33,482 nucleotides of DNA from a candidate division WWE3 bacterium CG_4_9_14_0_2_um_filter_35_11 (lineage in GTDB: Bacteria; Patescibacteriota; WWE3; 2-01-FULL-39-13). Below are positions 9,176-17,350 of the stretch, in pieces. The notes below the pieces were generated by a model. That model searched no databases and had not been told where the DNA came from. It saw only the letters and a list, made by a program, of their open reading frames with translations. The DNA lies in the NCBI GenBank assembly GCA_002789015.1, contig PFSJ01000024.1:1-33482 (forward strand). The letters are read 5' to 3'. The position numbers and the translations under genes are program-made. Each line of letters opens with the position of its first letter. Within the stretch, counting starts at the first letter, position 1.

Positions 9176-10166
9176 AAAATCAGAGAAACTTGCCATAGAT
9201 AATCATAAAAATCAGTTCTCAAAGGACTTGGATATTTTAGACATAGATTCTCTTTATATAAAATACTTAGGCAAAAAAGGTATAATTAACAGCCTTTTCT
9301 CAAAAATCAAAAACCTTTCAAACGAATTAAAAAAAGATATTGCCAAAGATCTAAATAATTTCAAATCTACAGTTGAATCAGAAATTAAAAATAAAAAGGC
9401 GTCTTCTGGTAACGCACCAAAAGAACATTTTGATTTAACTTACCCAGTAAAAGCAACTTCTGTTGGAAATTTACATCCAATTACAATTGTTACAAGAGAA
9501 CTTTATCAATTCTTTCATTATTACGGATTTTCAGTTCAAGGCGGCCCAGAAATAGAAGATGATTTTCACAATTTCGAAATGCTAGGAGTTCCAAAAGACC
9601 ATCCAGCAAGAGAATTGCAGGACACTCTTTATATTATGGAACCAGAAGTGCTTCTAAGAACCCAAACTTCAAGCATTGAATCACGTGTATTAAAAAATAC
9701 TCAACCTCCTATTAGATTTGTCACAGGCGGAAAAGCTTTTCGAAACGAAACCGGAAGCAAAAGTAACGGAGCGATATTTCATCAATTTCAAGGAGTTTGT
9801 ATCGATGAAAACATCACAATGGCAAATTTAAAATGGATATTTTCTAAATCATTGAAATTTATTTTAGGTGAAGACACAAAAATCAGATTTAGAGCAAAGT
9901 ATTATCCGGAAGTCGAACCAGGTTTAAGTCCCGATATTGAGTGTACATTTTGCAAAGGTGATGGATGCGAAATTTGTAAATATAGAGGCTGGATTGAAAT
10001 TGCAGGCGGTGGAATGATTCATCCAAATACACTAGAAAAAGCAAATATTGATAGTGATAAATACTCAGGTTTCGCATTCGGATGGGGATTAGATAGAATC
10101 GCCATGCAAAGATTTAAAATCCGTGATATCAGACTTTTAATTAACGGAAATTTAATTTATAAATAA
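9168..10166 (+). CDS. pheS: Phenylalanyl-tRNA synthetase alpha subunit
   Basis: 332 residues from a GTG overlapping the rplT end. A short N-terminal coiled-coil region (about 1-80) precedes the class II catalytic core: HPITIVTRELYQFFHYYGF, then LLRTQTSSIESRVL, the motif 2 region (GGKAFRNET) and motif 3 (GFAFGWGLDRIAMQRF). A CTFCKGDGCEIC cluster (about 261-272), likely a zinc knuckle, is seen in a subset of bacterial PheS. It forms an alpha2-beta2 enzyme with pheT, whose ATG is 2 bases downstream. Confidence 0.96.
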   Translation: MNKKSEKLAIDNHKNQFSKDLDILDIDSLYIKYLGKKGIINSLFSKIKNLSNELKKDIAKDLNNFKSTVESEIKNKKASSGNAPKEHFDLTYPVKATSVGNLHPITIVTRELYQFFHYYGFSVQGGPEIEDDFHNFEMLGVPKDHPARELQDTLYIMEPEVLLRTQTSSIESRVLKNTQPPIRFVTGGKAFRNETGSKSNGAIFHQFQGVCIDENITMANLKWIFSKSLKFILGEDTKIRFRAKYYPEVEPGLSPDIECTFCKGDGCEICKYRGWIEIAGGGMIHPNTLEKANIDSDKYSGFAFGWGLDRIAMQRFKIRDIRLLINGNLIYK

Positions 10167-10168
10167 AA

Positions 10169-12160
10169 ATGAAGATACCACTAAGCTTTGTTGAAAAATA
10201 TATAAGGATCGAACATACTCCAAAAGAATTTGGCGATATCATGACTGGCTTAGAATTTATGCAAGATGGTCCTATTAAAGAAGTTGACGGTGATAAAGTA
10301 ATAGATCTTGAAATAAGACAAAATCGTCCAGACATGCTTTCTGTTATCGGAGTTGCCAGAGAATATGCGGCTTATCTAGGCAAAAGGCTTAAATATCCTG
10401 AACAAATCATAGAATCCGAAGTACCTTGGGAAACACCAAAAGGAATCTTAAGCGTTCAATCAAAAGAAAACGTCAAAAGATTTTGCTCAGTTCAAATCAA
10501 GGATATAAAGATTAAAAAATCTCCTGATTATATTATTAAGGCATTAAGTGCTTATGGAATGGCGTCTAAAAATAATTTAATAGACATAACTAATTACGTT
10601 ATGCTCGAATATGGAATTCCACTTCATGCATTTGATGTAAATAAATTAAAAAAGGCACAAGGACACTCACTTCTTACAATAAGACAAGCAAAAGACGGTG
10701 AAATATTTGAAACTTGGCAAAAAACAAAAATAAATTTAGATACTAATGATCTAATTGTTGCAGACTCAGAAAAACCAGTGGCAATTGCTGGAATAATTGG
10801 AGGAGCAAATTCAGACATCGACCAAAGTACAAAAGAAATAATTCTGGAGGCCGCAGTTTATAATCACGCATCTATAAGAAGAACGGCAATTAAACATAAC
10901 ATTAGAACAGAAGCATCACTAAGGCATGAAAAATTTTTAAATCCAGAAATGGTTGAAGTCGCAATTAAAAGGGCAACATATTTGATTAAAGAATTATGTT
11001 CTGGAGAAGTTTCCAAAATAGAAGATTATTACGAAGGAAAAACGCCACCTAAATCTATAGAATTTAACATCTTTGAGATAGAAAGATTAGGAGGAATACA
11101 CATAGAAAGATCTGAAGCTGTAAATCTTTTGGAAAATTTGGAATTTAAAATTAGAGACCAAAAAGAAGCAATTGGAGTCAACAAAGATATATTAACTGTA
11201 ATTGTGCCAAATCACCGAACAGACGTTAATATTCAAGCCGATTTAGTCGAAGAGGTTTTAAGATTAAAAGGCTATGAACACATACCATTAATTGGAATAA
11301 GTTCATCGCCTCCAGATTTATCAACGACAAAGGATTTAATATTAGAGGAAAAGATCAGAGATATTTTGGTAAATCTAGGTTTATACGAACACATCACAAA
11401 TCCTCTAGTGAAATTTGATTCAGAATCGAGTAGTAATCAAATTCAGTTAGAAAATCCCTTAAACGCAGACCTAGATGGGTTGAGAACAACAATAAGAGAA
11501 ACACTCGTTCCAATACTTTCAAGAAACTCAAAAGCAGGGAATAACAACGTTGGATTATTTGAGGTTGGAAAAGTTTACTTTACAAAAAAGAAAGGTTCAT
11601 TTACAGAGGAACGCAGAATAGAAACTGTTTACTCTAATGACACTAACTTGGAAAACAATTTCAGGAAAAAAGTAAAACCAGACTTTATGACCGTAATTAC
11701 AAAACTTGGCCTAAATGATGAGAGCTTAAAATATTCTTCAAAAGGAGAGCACCTTGAATATACTTATAATAAAAAGCACGTCTCAAATTTATTCCAAAAC
11801 GGCTACGAATTATTTACAGAAACAATAAAGGATATAGTTGAGATACAAAATATTCCGCTAACATCAATCGAGTCCTCCTTATCTCAAAGAATAGTTGAAG
11901 AGCTTTCTTTAGTCGTTTCAAAAAGTAAAGCCTTAGGTGAAATTTCCGAAATAATAAAATCAACAAAAGAATCTATATCTGAAGTTGAAATTACAGACCT
12001 TTATGAAGACGTAAAACTTGGTGCAGAAAAAATCTCAATCACGGTAAAAATGATATTCGAAGATAGTGAAAATAAGCTAACTAAAGAATCTGTTTCAAAA
12101 ATAAAAGAGAATGTAATAAAGCTACTTAATAAAAAAGGCTTCAAACTAAGAGAATCCTAA
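10169..12160 (+). CDS. pheT: Phenylalanyl-tRNA synthetase beta subunit, short form
   Basis: 663 residues, against about 790 in E. coli. The N-terminal segment runs from MKIPLSFVEKYI into the B1 domain (DLEIRQNRPDMLSVIGVAREYAAYLG, about 47-72) with only a short connection, so the EMAP-like tRNA-binding insert (B2) is absent. The B3/B4 editing region (TNYVMLEYGIPLHAFD), the B5 domain (IEFNIFEIERLGG), the catalytic-like region and a C-terminal FDX-ACB domain (about 570-663) are present. Its stop overlaps the convergent PBP gene by 4 bases, and no terminator lies between them. Confidence 0.93.
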   Translation: MKIPLSFVEKYIRIEHTPKEFGDIMTGLEFMQDGPIKEVDGDKVIDLEIRQNRPDMLSVIGVAREYAAYLGKRLKYPEQIIESEVPWETPKGILSVQSKENVKRFCSVQIKDIKIKKSPDYIIKALSAYGMASKNNLIDITNYVMLEYGIPLHAFDVNKLKKAQGHSLLTIRQAKDGEIFETWQKTKINLDTNDLIVADSEKPVAIAGIIGGANSDIDQSTKEIILEAAVYNHASIRRTAIKHNIRTEASLRHEKFLNPEMVEVAIKRATYLIKELCSGEVSKIEDYYEGKTPPKSIEFNIFEIERLGGIHIERSEAVNLLENLEFKIRDQKEAIGVNKDILTVIVPNHRTDVNIQADLVEEVLRLKGYEHIPLIGISSSPPDLSTTKDLILEEKIRDILVNLGLYEHITNPLVKFDSESSSNQIQLENPLNADLDGLRTTIRETLVPILSRNSKAGNNNVGLFEVGKVYFTKKKGSFTEERRIETVYSNDTNLENNFRKKVKPDFMTVITKLGLNDESLKYSSKGEHLEYTYNKKHVSNLFQNGYELFTETIKDIVEIQNIPLTSIESSLSQRIVEELSLVVSKSKALGEISEIIKSTKESISEVEITDLYEDVKLGAEKISITVKMIFEDSENKLTKESVSKIKENVIKLLNKKGFKLRES

Positions 12161-14478
12161 TCTTTTTTCTTATCTTCTTCGCAATGATCAAGATCAAATC
12201 TTTCTGGATTTTTCTCTTTTTCATAATCTGGGCCACGATAAGTATACAAAGAATCAGTATCATCTTTATATTTATTATCAATCCAAGCATCAACATACTT
12301 TTGCCATTCTGGTTTTTCTGCCGTATAAACGATATATAATTTATCTTCAATTTTTCCATCATCACAAATTTTAACTCTTTGGAAGATGTCTGATTTAGAC
12401 TTAGGTTCAGTACCTTCAACGAAATATTCGACGCGCCTGTCTTCTTTATCTTCATATTGATCCATACCTGACAATGTTCCGACCCAAGCAGTTACAACAC
12501 CTTCCGGCTTTGGAAATTCTGGATTTGGGTGATCCTTCAAATAATAACTTATAGCTCGATTCCAAATTGGAGCTGCGCCTGTAAGACCTGAAGCCAGACG
12601 TACATTCATCTGAGTTCCATCATTATTTCCGACCCAAACACCAATTGTAATATCAGGAGTAAATCCTAAAGTCCAGTTATCTTTCAAATCATTTGATGTA
12701 CCAGTCTTTACAGCAGCTTTATTGGGAAGTGGAATATAAAGTTGAGATCTTCCACCAAAAGCAGGAGTTCTTGCATTATTATCAGACAAAATATCTGTTA
12801 TTATCCAAACTGCACGTGGATCGGCAACTTGTCTTCCTTCAAAATTAACATTTTTTTCTAAAACTTTTCCATTTGTATCGGTAATTTCAAGAATTGCTAC
12901 TGGATCTTTTGCATATCCACCATCAGCTAAAGATGCATAACCGTTAGTCATATCTAAAAGAGAAACCTCTCCACCGCCAAGTGCAATTGATAAACCAATT
13001 TTTGTCGGATTATATTCCAAAGACTTAACGCCTAAATCGTTGGCTAGTTTAACCATATTTGGAATTCCAACAAGATCAAGCATTTTTACAGCAGTCGAAT
13101 TCACCGAATTTGCCAATGCATATCTAACTTGGATCGGTCCACGAAACCCCCAATTCCCGTAATTTTGCGGCGCATATGACTTTTGAGTTGGATTATCTTT
13201 AATTGGAAACTCTGTTTGAACGTCGTACATTAGTGAAGCTGCTGTATATCCTTGGATTAGACCTGTTAAATATGTAAAAGGTTTTAATGATGAACCTGGC
13301 TGACGTCTTCCTGTTGTAACATTAAATTGCCCGCTGATATCTTTTGAAAAATAATCAATTGATCCAACCATTGCTAAGATGTTTCTGGATTTTGGTTCCA
13401 AAGCAATAAGCCCAGCATTTGTTAAATCCAGAGCAGCAGCTTTTGTCACTTCATCCTTTACAATTGCCTGAAATTCTTCTTGAACATTTATATCTAATGA
13501 AGTTGTGACTTTTAAACCACCGCTATCAACAGTTTCATCTCCATACTTTTCACGCAGCAATTGCAACACATACATTATAAAGTGAGGAGCTTTAATTGAC
13601 GTATCAATGCTAGCGTATACTAAAGGCTGCTCTATGGCTTGATTATATTCTTCATCTGAAATCTTTCTGTGTACTCCGTCTCGATCAACCCAACCTCTTT
13701 CGTGCATTAATTTCAAAACATATCTTTGACGATTTTTCGCGATTTCTGGATCGTTAAATGGAGAATAGTATGTGGGGCGCTGAGGCAAACCTGCAATTAA
13801 AGCAGCCTCTGCAAGAGTTAAATCAGCGGCACTTTTATTAAAAATAGTTTTGGAAGCTGCCTGCGCGCCCCACGTTGTTCCTCCATACGGAACCTCATTT
13901 AAATACATTTGTAATATTTCATCTTTTGAATAATTCTTCTCGATTTGTAAAGCTAAAACGACATCTTTTATTTTTCTCGAGACTGTTCTTTCCGAAGTTA
14001 ATAGTGCGTTTTTCGCAACTTGCTGTGTCAGCGTTGAGCCGCCTTGTTTTCCTTGTCCAGTTAAAGTTACTAAAACGCTTCGAGCAATTCCAAGTGGGTC
14101 AATTCCTTGATGTAGGTAAAAATCCGCATCTTCTGCAGCCAATGTTGCGTTTAATAAATAAGGTGTAACGTCACCAATTTTCACTAATGTTCTATCTTTG
14201 TCTTGAAAGACTGAATATAACAAAACGCCATTTCTATCAAAGATTTTTGTGGACTGCTCAACTTGTCTATTTGTGAGTTTACTAGGCGAAGGAAGTGTGC
14301 TAGAAAAAGCAGTAAAAACAAAAATAGTAGTTATAGCAATAAGTATCGTTCCCATAAGTCCAAGTCCTGATAGAACAGTTAATATATATAAGGATTTATT
14401 TTGACCTTTTGGGATACCAAGGGTTTTTATTTTTGCAGGTTTTTTAATACCACTACCACGATTTACAAAACTCTTCAT
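12157..14478 (-). CDS. Class A penicillin-binding protein (transglycosylase/transpeptidase)
   Basis: 773 residues. A cytoplasmic basic tail and one transmembrane helix (about 33-57) precede a GT51 glycosyltransferase domain with AAEDADFYLHQGIDP, GGSTLTQQVAKN and RKIKDVVLALQIEKNYSKDEILQMYLN. The transpeptidase domain follows with SSLK (in PGSSLKPF), SVN (in ALANSVNSTAVKML) and KTGTSNDLKDNWTLGFTP. Both peptidoglycan-synthesizing activities therefore look intact. The C-terminal 100 residues are acidic and lysine-rich without a recognised domain. A TAGAAT -10 box (complement of 14488-14493) ends 9 bases before the ATG. The product should act with the LCP protein encoded divergently. Confidence 0.95.
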   Translation of the reverse strand: MKSFVNRGSGIKKPAKIKTLGIPKGQNKSLYILTVLSGLGLMGTILIAITTIFVFTAFSSTLPSPSKLTNRQVEQSTKIFDRNGVLLYSVFQDKDRTLVKIGDVTPYLLNATLAAEDADFYLHQGIDPLGIARSVLVTLTGQGKQGGSTLTQQVAKNALLTSERTVSRKIKDVVLALQIEKNYSKDEILQMYLNEVPYGGTTWGAQAASKTIFNKSAADLTLAEAALIAGLPQRPTYYSPFNDPEIAKNRQRYVLKLMHERGWVDRDGVHRKISDEEYNQAIEQPLVYASIDTSIKAPHFIMYVLQLLREKYGDETVDSGGLKVTTSLDINVQEEFQAIVKDEVTKAAALDLTNAGLIALEPKSRNILAMVGSIDYFSKDISGQFNVTTGRRQPGSSLKPFTYLTGLIQGYTAASLMYDVQTEFPIKDNPTQKSYAPQNYGNWGFRGPIQVRYALANSVNSTAVKMLDLVGIPNMVKLANDLGVKSLEYNPTKIGLSIALGGGEVSLLDMTNGYASLADGGYAKDPVAILEITDTNGKVLEKNVNFEGRQVADPRAVWIITDILSDNNARTPAFGGRSQLYIPLPNKAAVKTGTSNDLKDNWTLGFTPDITIGVWVGNNDGTQMNVRLASGLTGAAPIWNRAISYYLKDHPNPEFPKPEGVVTAWVGTLSGMDQYEDKEDRRVEYFVEGTEPKSKSDIFQRVKICDDGKIEDKLYIVYTAEKPEWQKYVDAWIDNKYKDDTDSLYTYRGPDYEKEKNPERFDLDHCEEDKKKD

Positions 14479-14508
14479 TGTCCCTAAATTCTAACATAAT
14501 GATATAAT
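14478..14508 (+). promoter_or_regulatory. Promoter of tRNA-Tyr, overlapping the divergent PBP promoter
   Basis: On the plus strand TTGTCC (14478-14483) and TATAAT (14503-14508) are separated by 19 bases, and the tRNA begins 24 bases after the -10 box. On the minus strand TAGAAT (complement of 14488-14493) serves the PBP gene. The two promoters interleave in a gap of about 54 bases. Confidence 0.5.
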
Positions 14509-14532
14509 TCCGACGTAGCATTTTTTGTGTTT

Positions 14533-14618
14533 CCAGGGGTGGCGGAGTGGTCAATCGCACCAGACTGTAAATCTGGCGGGTCTTCCCTACGTTGGTTCGA
14601 ACCCAACCCCCTGGACCA
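14533..14618 (+). tRNA. tRNA-Tyr (GTA), class II with C1-G72
   Basis: The acceptor arm CCAGGGG pairs with CCCCTGG. The anticodon stem CCAGA/TCTGG carries loop CTGTAAA (anticodon GTA). A long variable arm (GGG-TCTT-CCC) follows, and the T-arm is GTTGG-TTCGAAC-CCAAC. Discriminator A and CCA (14616-14618) are encoded. The long variable arm is bacterial, but the first base pair C1-G72 is the form typical of archaeal and eukaryotic tRNA-Tyr rather than the bacterial G1-C72. Confidence 0.95.
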
Positions 14619-14647
14619 CTTTCTAATCTGATATACTCATTTTAAAC

Positions 14648-15709
14648 ATGACTGCCTATAAGGGATTATCATCTATAAATTTCATAATTTTGTGGACAAT
14701 ATTGCTTTCGCTTTTGACATTCGGATACTTTTTTGTAAAACCATATTTTAATTCATCGACTAAAATTGAATCTCCGATCACAGATCAAGCAAATTTAACT
14801 CCGGATATTGACGAGGCAGAGTTTGAAGGCATTAATGAAATTGCGTCTCCGATTCCCGATGAAAAATCTGCACTTAGTAAATCAAAGGAATCGAGTAGTC
14901 CAAACGACGAGTCAAAACCCTTTAATATCCTAATTTTAGGAATAGATCGAAGGTCCGGCGATCAAACTAGTTTTCGAACCGATGTCATTCAATTAATAAC
15001 AATATCAAGTGACAGAAAAAATGCAGTAGTAACACATATTCCAAGAGATGTTTGGGCAGAAACATACAAAATCAACTCTATTTATAATTTAAAAGGGCCA
15101 GAGGCACTAAAAGATATTGTTGAAAAAATTACCGGCCAAAGGCCAGATAGAATCATACGAGTTGATTTTGATGCATTTGTTTACGCTGTTGATGCTGTTG
15201 GTGGAATTGATATTGACGTTCCGACTGAATTTACAGATGATTGGTATCCAGATGATAGAAATGGAAATGAAGATATAATCTCAATCAAGTTTGAATCAGG
15301 GCAACAGCACATGGACGGCGAAACAGCATTGATTTACACAAGATCAAGAAAAGGCACAAATGGGGAAGGCAATGACTATGCGAGAGGAACAAGGCAACAA
15401 CTTGTAATGAATACAGTTATCAAAGATTTTTTTAAACCAAAAAATTTATTTAATCCAAAAACTGCGAAAGTTTTGTATGAAATTGCTACAAAAAAGGTTT
15501 ATACGGATATAACACTATCTGATACCGAAATACTTTTTGAATTGCTTTTGAATTATAAGAAAATCGCGGTAAATTATTTGAGTTTAGATACAACTAACTT
15601 TCTAGTGAGTCCTACAGACAGAACACCATACAACGGCGCTTGGACATTAATAGCAAAAGACAATAATTACACACCAATACACGAAGGAATAGCCAGCTAT
15701 ATCAATTAA
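14648..15709 (+). CDS. LytR-CpsA-Psr (LCP) family cell-wall glycopolymer ligase
   Basis: 353 residues. One N-terminal transmembrane helix (about 11-31) and a low-complexity linker rich in Ser, Glu and Asp (about 38-95) precede the LCP domain (about 97-290). The domain opens with FNILILGIDRRSGDQTSFRTDVIQL and contains the conserved Arg/Asp segments HIPRDVW, PDRIIRVDFDAFVYAVDAVGGIDIDV and LIYTRSRKG. LCP enzymes transfer polyprenyl-linked polymers onto peptidoglycan. A TATACT box (14632-14637) ends 10 bases before the ATG, so the mRNA is probably leaderless. Confidence 0.92.
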   Translation: MTAYKGLSSINFIILWTILLSLLTFGYFFVKPYFNSSTKIESPITDQANLTPDIDEAEFEGINEIASPIPDEKSALSKSKESSSPNDESKPFNILILGIDRRSGDQTSFRTDVIQLITISSDRKNAVVTHIPRDVWAETYKINSIYNLKGPEALKDIVEKITGQRPDRIIRVDFDAFVYAVDAVGGIDIDVPTEFTDDWYPDDRNGNEDIISIKFESGQQHMDGETALIYTRSRKGTNGEGNDYARGTRQQLVMNTVIKDFFKPKNLFNPKTAKVLYEIATKKVYTDITLSDTEILFELLLNYKKIAVNYLSLDTTNFLVSPTDRTPYNGAWTLIAKDNNYTPIHEGIASYIN

Positions 15710-15732
15710 ATCCGCAAACTATCCTATATAGA

Positions 15733-15762
15733 TTTACACGTTCTTGACGTATGGGATATAAG
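15733..15762 (+). promoter_or_regulatory. Promoter of the 25-residue basic peptide gene
   Basis: TTTACA (15733-15738) and TATAAG (15757-15762) are separated by 18 bases. The leader would be about 60 bases and includes an inverted repeat TAGTTTT/AAAACTA (15783-15789 and 15799-15805). Confidence 0.45.
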
Positions 15763-15830
15763 TCGCATCATAAGATTATAGATAGTTTTTCTGCCCATAA
15801 AACTAGCAGAATTTTAGGCGGTGATATTCG

Positions 15831-15908
15831 ATGAAAGCAAAAAGTCCTGCAAAGAAAGTTGCAAAGAAACCAAAGACAGCTGTAAAAAAGAAAAAAGCAA
15901 AAAAGTAA
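15831..15908 (+). CDS. 25-residue lysine/alanine-rich basic peptide
   Basis: The ORF has 26 codons including the stop and encodes MKAKSPAKKVAKKPKTAV followed by KKKKAKK. More than half the residues are Lys, the rest mainly Ala, Pro and Val, as in histone H1-like or ribosome-associated tails. The start is supported by AGGCGGTGA (15816-15824), an 8 of 9 match to the ideal Shine-Dalgarno, 6 bases before the ATG; this is the best SD in the window. A promoter lies upstream and a strong terminator downstream, so it is a separate transcription unit. Nucleic-acid binding is inferred from composition only. Confidence 0.7.
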   Translation: MKAKSPAKKVAKKPKTAVKKKKAKK

Positions 15909-15941
15909 CTATTTTTCATAAATTTTGCTTAAGCAAAAATG

Positions 15942-15973
15942 GGAGGGGTCTAAAAAAAGGCCCCTCCTTTTTT
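15942..15973 (+). terminator. Rho-independent terminator after the basic peptide gene
   Basis: GGAGGGGTC (15942-15950) pairs with GGCCCCTCC (15959-15967) with one G-T wobble; the loop is TAAAAAAA and a run of six T follows. It is preceded by a perfect palindrome TTTTGCTTAAGCAAAA (15923-15938). It is the clearest intrinsic terminator in the window. Confidence 0.9.
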
Positions 15974-15988
15974 GTTAGCAATTTTTAA

Positions 15989-16017
15989 TTGACTACTGAT
16001 AGCACAGGCCCTACAAT
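15989..16017 (+). promoter_or_regulatory. Promoter of aspS
   Basis: TTGACT (15989-15994) and TACAAT (16012-16017) are separated by exactly 17 bases. The ATG follows the -10 box after 6 bases, so the transcript would begin at about the A of ATG. Confidence 0.7.
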
Positions 16018-16023
16018 TTCCTC

Positions 16024-17340
16024 ATGAATCGAACACTTGTTATAGACTCTATTTCACAAATTGGTAAGGAAGTTTTGTTAAAGGGTTGGGTTGATATTAA
16101 AAGAGATCACGGAAAACTCACGTTTATAGAACTGCGAGATCGTACAGGACGCATTCAATGCGTCGGTTTTGAAAAGATGAGCGAACTTGTAGTTCAATCT
16201 CCAATAGAAATTATTGGCACTGTAAAATTGCGACCAGAAAGAATGGTTAATCCAGAAATGCTAACTGGAACAGTGGAAATTGATGTTAAGGAATATAAGG
16301 TTTTGGCAGTTCCTGCAGAAGTCTTGCCATTTGATTTAGGAAAAGCCGAACTTGATGTCGAACTTCCAACCTTGCTTGACCACAGACCAGTTTCATTAAG
16401 ACATCCAAAGGTTCAAGCTATTTTTAAAGTCCAGGCAGTTATAATCGATTCTTTTAGAGAATTCTTAAAACAAAATGGTTTTTTCGAATTTCAAGCTCCT
16501 TCAATTACGGGAGCCATTGCAGAAGGTGGCGCAGAAGTTTTCGAGGTCAGTTATTACGACAAAAAAGCATACCTAACACAAAGTCCGCAACTTTATAAAC
16601 AAATTGTCATGAGTGCTTTTGAAAGAGTGTTTAGTGTGAATAAAGTTTTTAGAGCAGAACCAAGTGTTACAACAAGACATTTAACAGAAGTTGTCTCACT
16701 TGATGCCGAAATGGCATTTATAAAAAGTTGGGAAGATGTTAAAGATATGGCAGATAATTTAATCAAATATGTATTTGAACAAATCGAAAAACAGTGCGCA
16801 CATGAATTAAAAATGTTTGATGTTAAATTACCTCAAACAATAGAAGAAACTCCGACATTAAGCTTAACCGAAGCACAAGAGATGATTTTTCAAAAGCTCG
16901 GCAAAGGTGTTAGAGAAAATAAAGATTTAAATCCAGAAAGTGAAAGAGATATTTGCTCAATTATCAAAGAGGAAACTGGGTCTGATTTAGTTTTTATATA
17001 TGGATATCCAACAAAAAAGAAACCATTTTATGTTTATCCAAATCCAAAAAATCCTGAATTTAACGAGGGGATGGATCTTTTATGTAGAGGTGTTGAACTT
17101 TTATCAGGAGGAAGACGTATTAACGATTACAAGCAATTAATGGAACATGTAAAAGAATGGGGAATGGACCAAGAAAAAATTAAAGGCTTTTTAGAAGCGT
17201 TTAAATATGGAGTACCTCCAGAAGGCGGATTTGCATTTGGAGCAGAAAGAATCACAATGCAAGTGCTGGGACTAAAAAACATACGCGAAGCAACAATGTT
17301 TCCACGCGATATGGAAAGAATAGATTATCAACTTCCTTGA
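16024..17340 (+). CDS. aspS: Aspartyl-tRNA synthetase, archaeal/eukaryotic type
   Basis: 438 residues; bacterial-type AspRS is near 590 with a GAD insertion, which is missing here. The N-terminal OB-fold anticodon domain (LKGWVDIKRDHGKLTFIELRDRTG) is followed by the class II core with motif 2 (KVFRAEPSVTTRHLTEVVSLDAEMAF) and motif 3 (GGFAFGAERITMQVLGL). This is the short archaeal-type enzyme, often non-discriminating and able to charge tRNA-Asn with Asp for a GatCAB pathway. The position after GWV that is Trp in known discriminating archaeal enzymes is Asp here, which hints at relaxed specificity but does not prove it. It has its own consensus-like promoter. Confidence 0.93.
   Translation: MNRTLVIDSISQIGKEVLLKGWVDIKRDHGKLTFIELRDRTGRIQCVGFEKMSELVVQSPIEIIGTVKLRPERMVNPEMLTGTVEIDVKEYKVLAVPAEVLPFDLGKAELDVELPTLLDHRPVSLRHPKVQAIFKVQAVIIDSFREFLKQNGFFEFQAPSITGAIAEGGAEVFEVSYYDKKAYLTQSPQLYKQIVMSAFERVFSVNKVFRAEPSVTTRHLTEVVSLDAEMAFIKSWEDVKDMADNLIKYVFEQIEKQCAHELKMFDVKLPQTIEETPTLSLTEAQEMIFQKLGKGVRENKDLNPESERDICSIIKEETGSDLVFIYGYPTKKKPFYVYPNPKNPEFNEGMDLLCRGVELLSGGRRINDYKQLMEHVKEWGMDQEKIKGFLEAFKYGVPPEGGFAFGAERITMQVLGLKNIREATMFPRDMERIDYQLP
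16148..16164 (+). repeat. 17-bp interrupted palindrome inside aspS
   Basis: GACGCATT and AATGCGTC flank a single central C, an exact inverted repeat encoding part of TGRIQCVG. Unlike the hairpins in thrS, ppsA and eno it is not aligned to codon boundaries. Confidence 0.8.
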
Positions 17341-17350
17341 CATAAACTGG

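Noticed and set aside
12141-12455. Minus-strand ORF of 104 codons at the pheT/PBP junction
   Set aside because: A shadow frame of the PBP C-terminal region, rich in Ile and Lys, with no independent start signal.
13771-13873. Inverted 9-mers GTGGGGCGC and GCGCCCCAC in the PBP gene
   Set aside because: They are about 90 bases apart and each encodes a conserved motif (QRPTY and TTWGAQ), so the match is probably a by-product of the protein.
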